From Flaccisagitta enflata (taxonomy: Eukaryota; Chaetognatha; Sagittoidea; Aphragmophora), in the NCBI GenBank assembly GCA_965153355.1, contig OZ231126.1, forward strand, positions 14,136,001 to 14,200,000: DNA of 64,000 nucleotides, given 5' to 3'. Each line of letters opens with the position of its first letter. Position 1 is the first letter of the stretch. Positions 61,362-64,000 of the stretch are shown here, in pieces. The notes below the pieces were generated by a model, which had not been told where the DNA came from, did no database searches, and worked only from the letters and a program-made list of their open reading frames with translations. Made by a program: the position numbers and the translations under genes.

Positions 61362-61943
61362 CAGTATGATTTTTTTGGAATGCAACATAAGAAACCTATA
61401 TATCTCGGCTCCTGAGCATCGTAGCAAGATGCGGATTGCACCATTGGATAGAGCCCGAAAAACTATTTTTTCTATGTTTTTTCTGATATCATGATGCATC
61501 ATGACATATGTCTACCATGATGCCAGTAAAAACAGTGACTTCTCTAACATCAAGAAATTAACTGTCTGATTCTCTCTCAAAAAAGAGGTTCAGTTGGTCA
61601 AATAATTAACAATCAAGGGGCTTCTTTATGATTTTCTAGACATACTTCAGAAAATATTTGTGTCATGGTTCAGTTAGCCTCATGATCACCAATTATTTGA
61701 TCAATGGATCTTCCTCATTTATTTTAAAAGGAGAATCAGACAGCCAATTTCTAGACTTTGAAGATGTCAATGTTTTTACTGGCTTGGCGATAGAGATACG
61801 TCATATTGCATCACGACATCAAAAAAGACATGGAAAAAATAGTTTTTTGTGCTCTATCCAATGGTGCAATCCGCATCTTGCCACTATGCTCAGGAGCGGA
61901 GAAATATTGGTTTCTTATGTTGCATTCCAAAAAAATCATACTG
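61362..61943. mobile_element. Tc1/mariner-type foldback MITE with empty site
   Basis: CAGTATGATTTTTTTGGAAT ... ATTCCAAAAAAATCATACTG flanked by TA on both sides; long arms of about 150 bp. Duplication copy 1 reads GTGGAACTATTATGTAAAAA (about 5449), with a single TA. Confidence 0.9.
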
Positions 61944-62063
61944 TATAATGTAAAAACCTAGTTCATGGATATGGAGTATAGATAAACAAAAACTTTGCAT
62001 TTTTAGCTATACCAATTAAAGCTGCAGTTTTTTTTTCGAACACCCGTTAACGTTTTGCTTTTT

Positions 62064-62180
62064 AGGTGCGACAAAGCACCTCTATAATTGGCTGTGTCCG
62101 TTGGTCTGTCGGTCGGTTGGTTGGTAACGCATTCGTTCGACGATCCACACGTCGCACCTATTGGCCTACTTGGCCTTGTT
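62064..62180 (-). mobile_element. 117-bp GGAC-related insertion with empty site
   Basis: AGGTGCGACAAAGCACCT hairpin at one end and TTGGCCTTGTT at the other. Duplication copy 1 reads TTTTGCTTTTTGTTCAAACA (about 5570), the exact pre-insertion sequence, with no target duplication. Confidence 0.85.
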
Positions 62181-62303
62181 GTTCAAACATCAGGAATCAG
62201 GCAATCAAAGTTCAAGGATCAAAAGCCTCGCGATAGATCTAGGGTCAAGAAACTCAAATTAATGCAATGATTTGATCATATGTTTTTGACGGTTATGGCT
62301 TAA

Positions 62304-62556
62304 CATGTGACGCGGTGTCACAATATCGTTGCGGACAGATGGGCAGCGGCATCCAATCCCCAGCCTCACCCCAACCCCACCCCCAACCGCCCCTGCAACA
62401 CACTCACACACCCACACACAAACAATAACAACGGCAGTATCATGAATGCGCTTTTTTCGTGCTTTTAACAAGAGCGTGACGGACGGACGGACCGACGGAC
62501 AGATGGACCGACGAACAAACGGACAAAGCCTCTTACAGAGTTGCGTGTCCGAAACT
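62304..62556 (+). mobile_element. GGAC-family element, subtype D
   Basis: Counterpart of 5698-5964 in the duplication. Confidence 0.65.
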
Positions 62557-62937
62557 AGAAATTTCGTTTTTGGTCGTGGGCAACGCGATTCTATGAGATG
62601 CAAATTTCAATGCCGGTTTGTCCTTTGGCCGATGAAGTACCTGTATGGATATCGTTGCCCGACTATTGACTCCTGATTTCTAGTCACTTAGAATTTCGTT
62701 CATTTATCAGATGGCAAAATATGCAGCCAATTCATATTTCCGTGTCCGTTTTAACTATGGCCTGATTTTGACGTAATAACAATTAGAATTTATGTGATTA
62801 CCTGAGAACCCCAATCTCCTCTGTAGAAAACCGATGAAAAATGGGAAGAGGGCAAGTAACGCCATAAGGGGAGAATCGCCAAAAGGGGAAAATAAACCAA
62901 GAATTCTCAAGATCTCTTGTTTGGTTTGTTTTCATGA

Positions 62938-63461
62938 AAAAGTTTTCTTAAAGAACACAGTGGCAGCACTGACCAGAAAAGCTAGTTTTTTTTGTCGTTT
63001 CAAATTACTATAGGAAATAATGTTTATTTTGATTCACTCAGCTGTTTCTCATTTTTCCTCAGGCCATTGGTACATGCGGAACTCCACCGTGGAACTGAAC
63101 TAGGTCGGTTCCATTGTTTTAGTGCTCAGAGATGACTTGTTCTCGTCAAAATATGGCTCGGATATCAAGGATGCAATGGTTCAATCACAAAAACTCATTA
63201 GCCCATGGCAGCAAGAACCCATGTATGAAGATCAATGGAGGGGAGGAATGGTCCATTTATGGTGGTCAATATTAGTTCGGATTGACAAAAGGATAGTTTC
63301 ACGTTCTAGAAATGGAATTCTCTCCCAAATGATCTCACACCGATTCCTGAGTTGCAATTCTGTTGCGCATCCTCAAAAAACGGCTTTAAGCACACCTCTT
63401 TTCTAGGTATGACTGATTCTCCGGTAGCTAAACATAGCTTTTGTATACATCTGTTTTTATT
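62938..63461. other. Possible coding remnant, unrecognised
   Basis: The plus frame 63125-63405 (RDDLFSSKYGSDIKDAMVQS and onward) has protein-like composition, and an upstream frame around 63060-63115 reads similarly up to a stop. It may be a decayed mobile-element gene, but no family could be supported. Confidence 0.25.
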
Positions 63462-63675
63462 TGCGGACGCGCAATTCTGTAAGAGGCTAACCGTCCGTTG
63501 GTCCATTGGTACGATGGTCGGTTGGTCCGTGAACATGAGTCGAAAAGTGCAAAAGCGTGCGTTTTAGATGCTTTTGGTGTATGTGGTCGTGGGGGTATCA
63601 AATGTTAGGTGTAGATTGAGGTGGGATGCCCCTGCCCACCCGTCCGCAACGATATTGTGCGTCACTTGTTTTATG
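63462..63675 (-). mobile_element. GGAC-family element, subtype D
   Basis: TTGCGGACGCGCAATTCTG, GTCCGTTGGTCC core, CCTGCCCACCCGTCCGCAAC and GTGCGTCACTTG. Confidence 0.6.
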
Positions 63676-64000
63676 AGAAAGTTTAGGATCTCGATCGACC
63701 GAATGAGGTCTCCAATGAAATTGATAGGGTGATTGAGAAAATTTGATAATTCTTTTTTATTTGGCGCCACTTTAAGTAGGATCAATGAAGGAGTGGATTG
63801 ATTTTTGAGCATGAAAATATAAGAAAACATGTTTATGAACATAGCTGCTCATCTGTTAGGGTGTTTTTGAGTACTCTAGCTCATTTAGCTCAATCTTTTT
63901 TTTTAAATTCTAAATGTGATAATTAAAAAAACATTTTGACACATGTCAGCGAATGCAAATACAAAGAAGCATGTGAGTGAGCATAGCTGGTTATCTGTGT
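63676..64000. other. Non-coding right edge, nothing recognised
   Basis: AT-rich DNA without repeats or ORFs that I can support. Confidence 0.5.

Larger units (their letters stand above)
54150..62937. repeat. Segmental duplication A, copy 2
   Basis: Counterpart of 1-6512, longer because of insertions at 55374-55834, 56303-57766, 58957-59924, 60387-60745, 61362-61943 and 62064-62180. Matching ends: TTTTTTTTCGAACAAACTAT on the left and CTCAAGATCTCT...GTTTGGTTTG on the right. Confidence 0.85.

Noticed and set aside
63122-63406. 94-codon ORF as a retroelement integrase C-terminus
   Set aside because: Some resemblance by eye only; no catalytic or zinc motif, and the adjoining frame is interrupted. 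Left as an unrecognised remnant.

Overview
This is a repeat-dominated stretch of a eukaryotic, almost certainly metazoan (invertebrate) genome. The evidence is GT-AG introns in several genes, an SH2B/Lnk-type PH+SH2 adaptor, C2H2 zinc fingers, TATA/CCAAT/heat-shock promoter elements, very long microsatellites (GAA, CAA, CT/GA, GT), many DNA transposons and interstitial (CCCTAA)n-like DNA. I cannot name the species. Two 10-N assembly gaps (17676-17685, 39952-39961) each cut a coding region, so both flanks need caution.

Layout. 1-6512 is one copy of a segmental duplication whose second copy is 54150-62937. The two copies differ by clean insertions that define six transposons and their target sites. 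6513-16060 holds a possible solo LTR, transposon copies and several tandem-repeat blocks. 16064-17675 is a Gag-like ORF cut by the first gap. 17686-19313 and 29845-31399 are a second duplication, containing intron and exon DNA of a five-exon zinc-finger gene (28345-32970, minus strand). 21789-22224 is a 189-bp-arm palindrome. 24717-25136 (minus) is an unrecognised coding exon, with a TATA box, three heat-shock elements and about eight CCAAT boxes upstream of it (25717-26045).

39962-45145 is the most interesting block: a compact cluster of Polinton/adintovirus-type genes, all on the plus strand. In order they are a spliced F54H12.2-type major capsid protein, an adenain-like cysteine protease, an acidic Ser/Gly repeat protein with an amphipathic N-terminus, a single-pass membrane protein, a spliced 51-residue Arg-rich core-like protein and a BIR+RING inhibitor-of-apoptosis protein. 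Polymerase, integrase, ATPase and penton were not found. Together the genes suggest a virion-assembly module plus an anti-apoptotic gene. Further right are AT-rich minisatellites with MITEs inside them (45480-47860), minisatellite-filled transposons, a possible small amidated-peptide gene, a membrane-protein exon, the intronless SH2B-like gene (51438-53606, minus) and the second large duplication copy.

The commonest mobile family here, called the GGAC family below, starts AACAAGG, carries a (GGAC/GACC)n core and ends in a hairpin directly before host A-runs. Three filled/empty site pairs show it inserts without target-site duplication, which suggests a rolling-circle (HINE/DINE-1-like) element.
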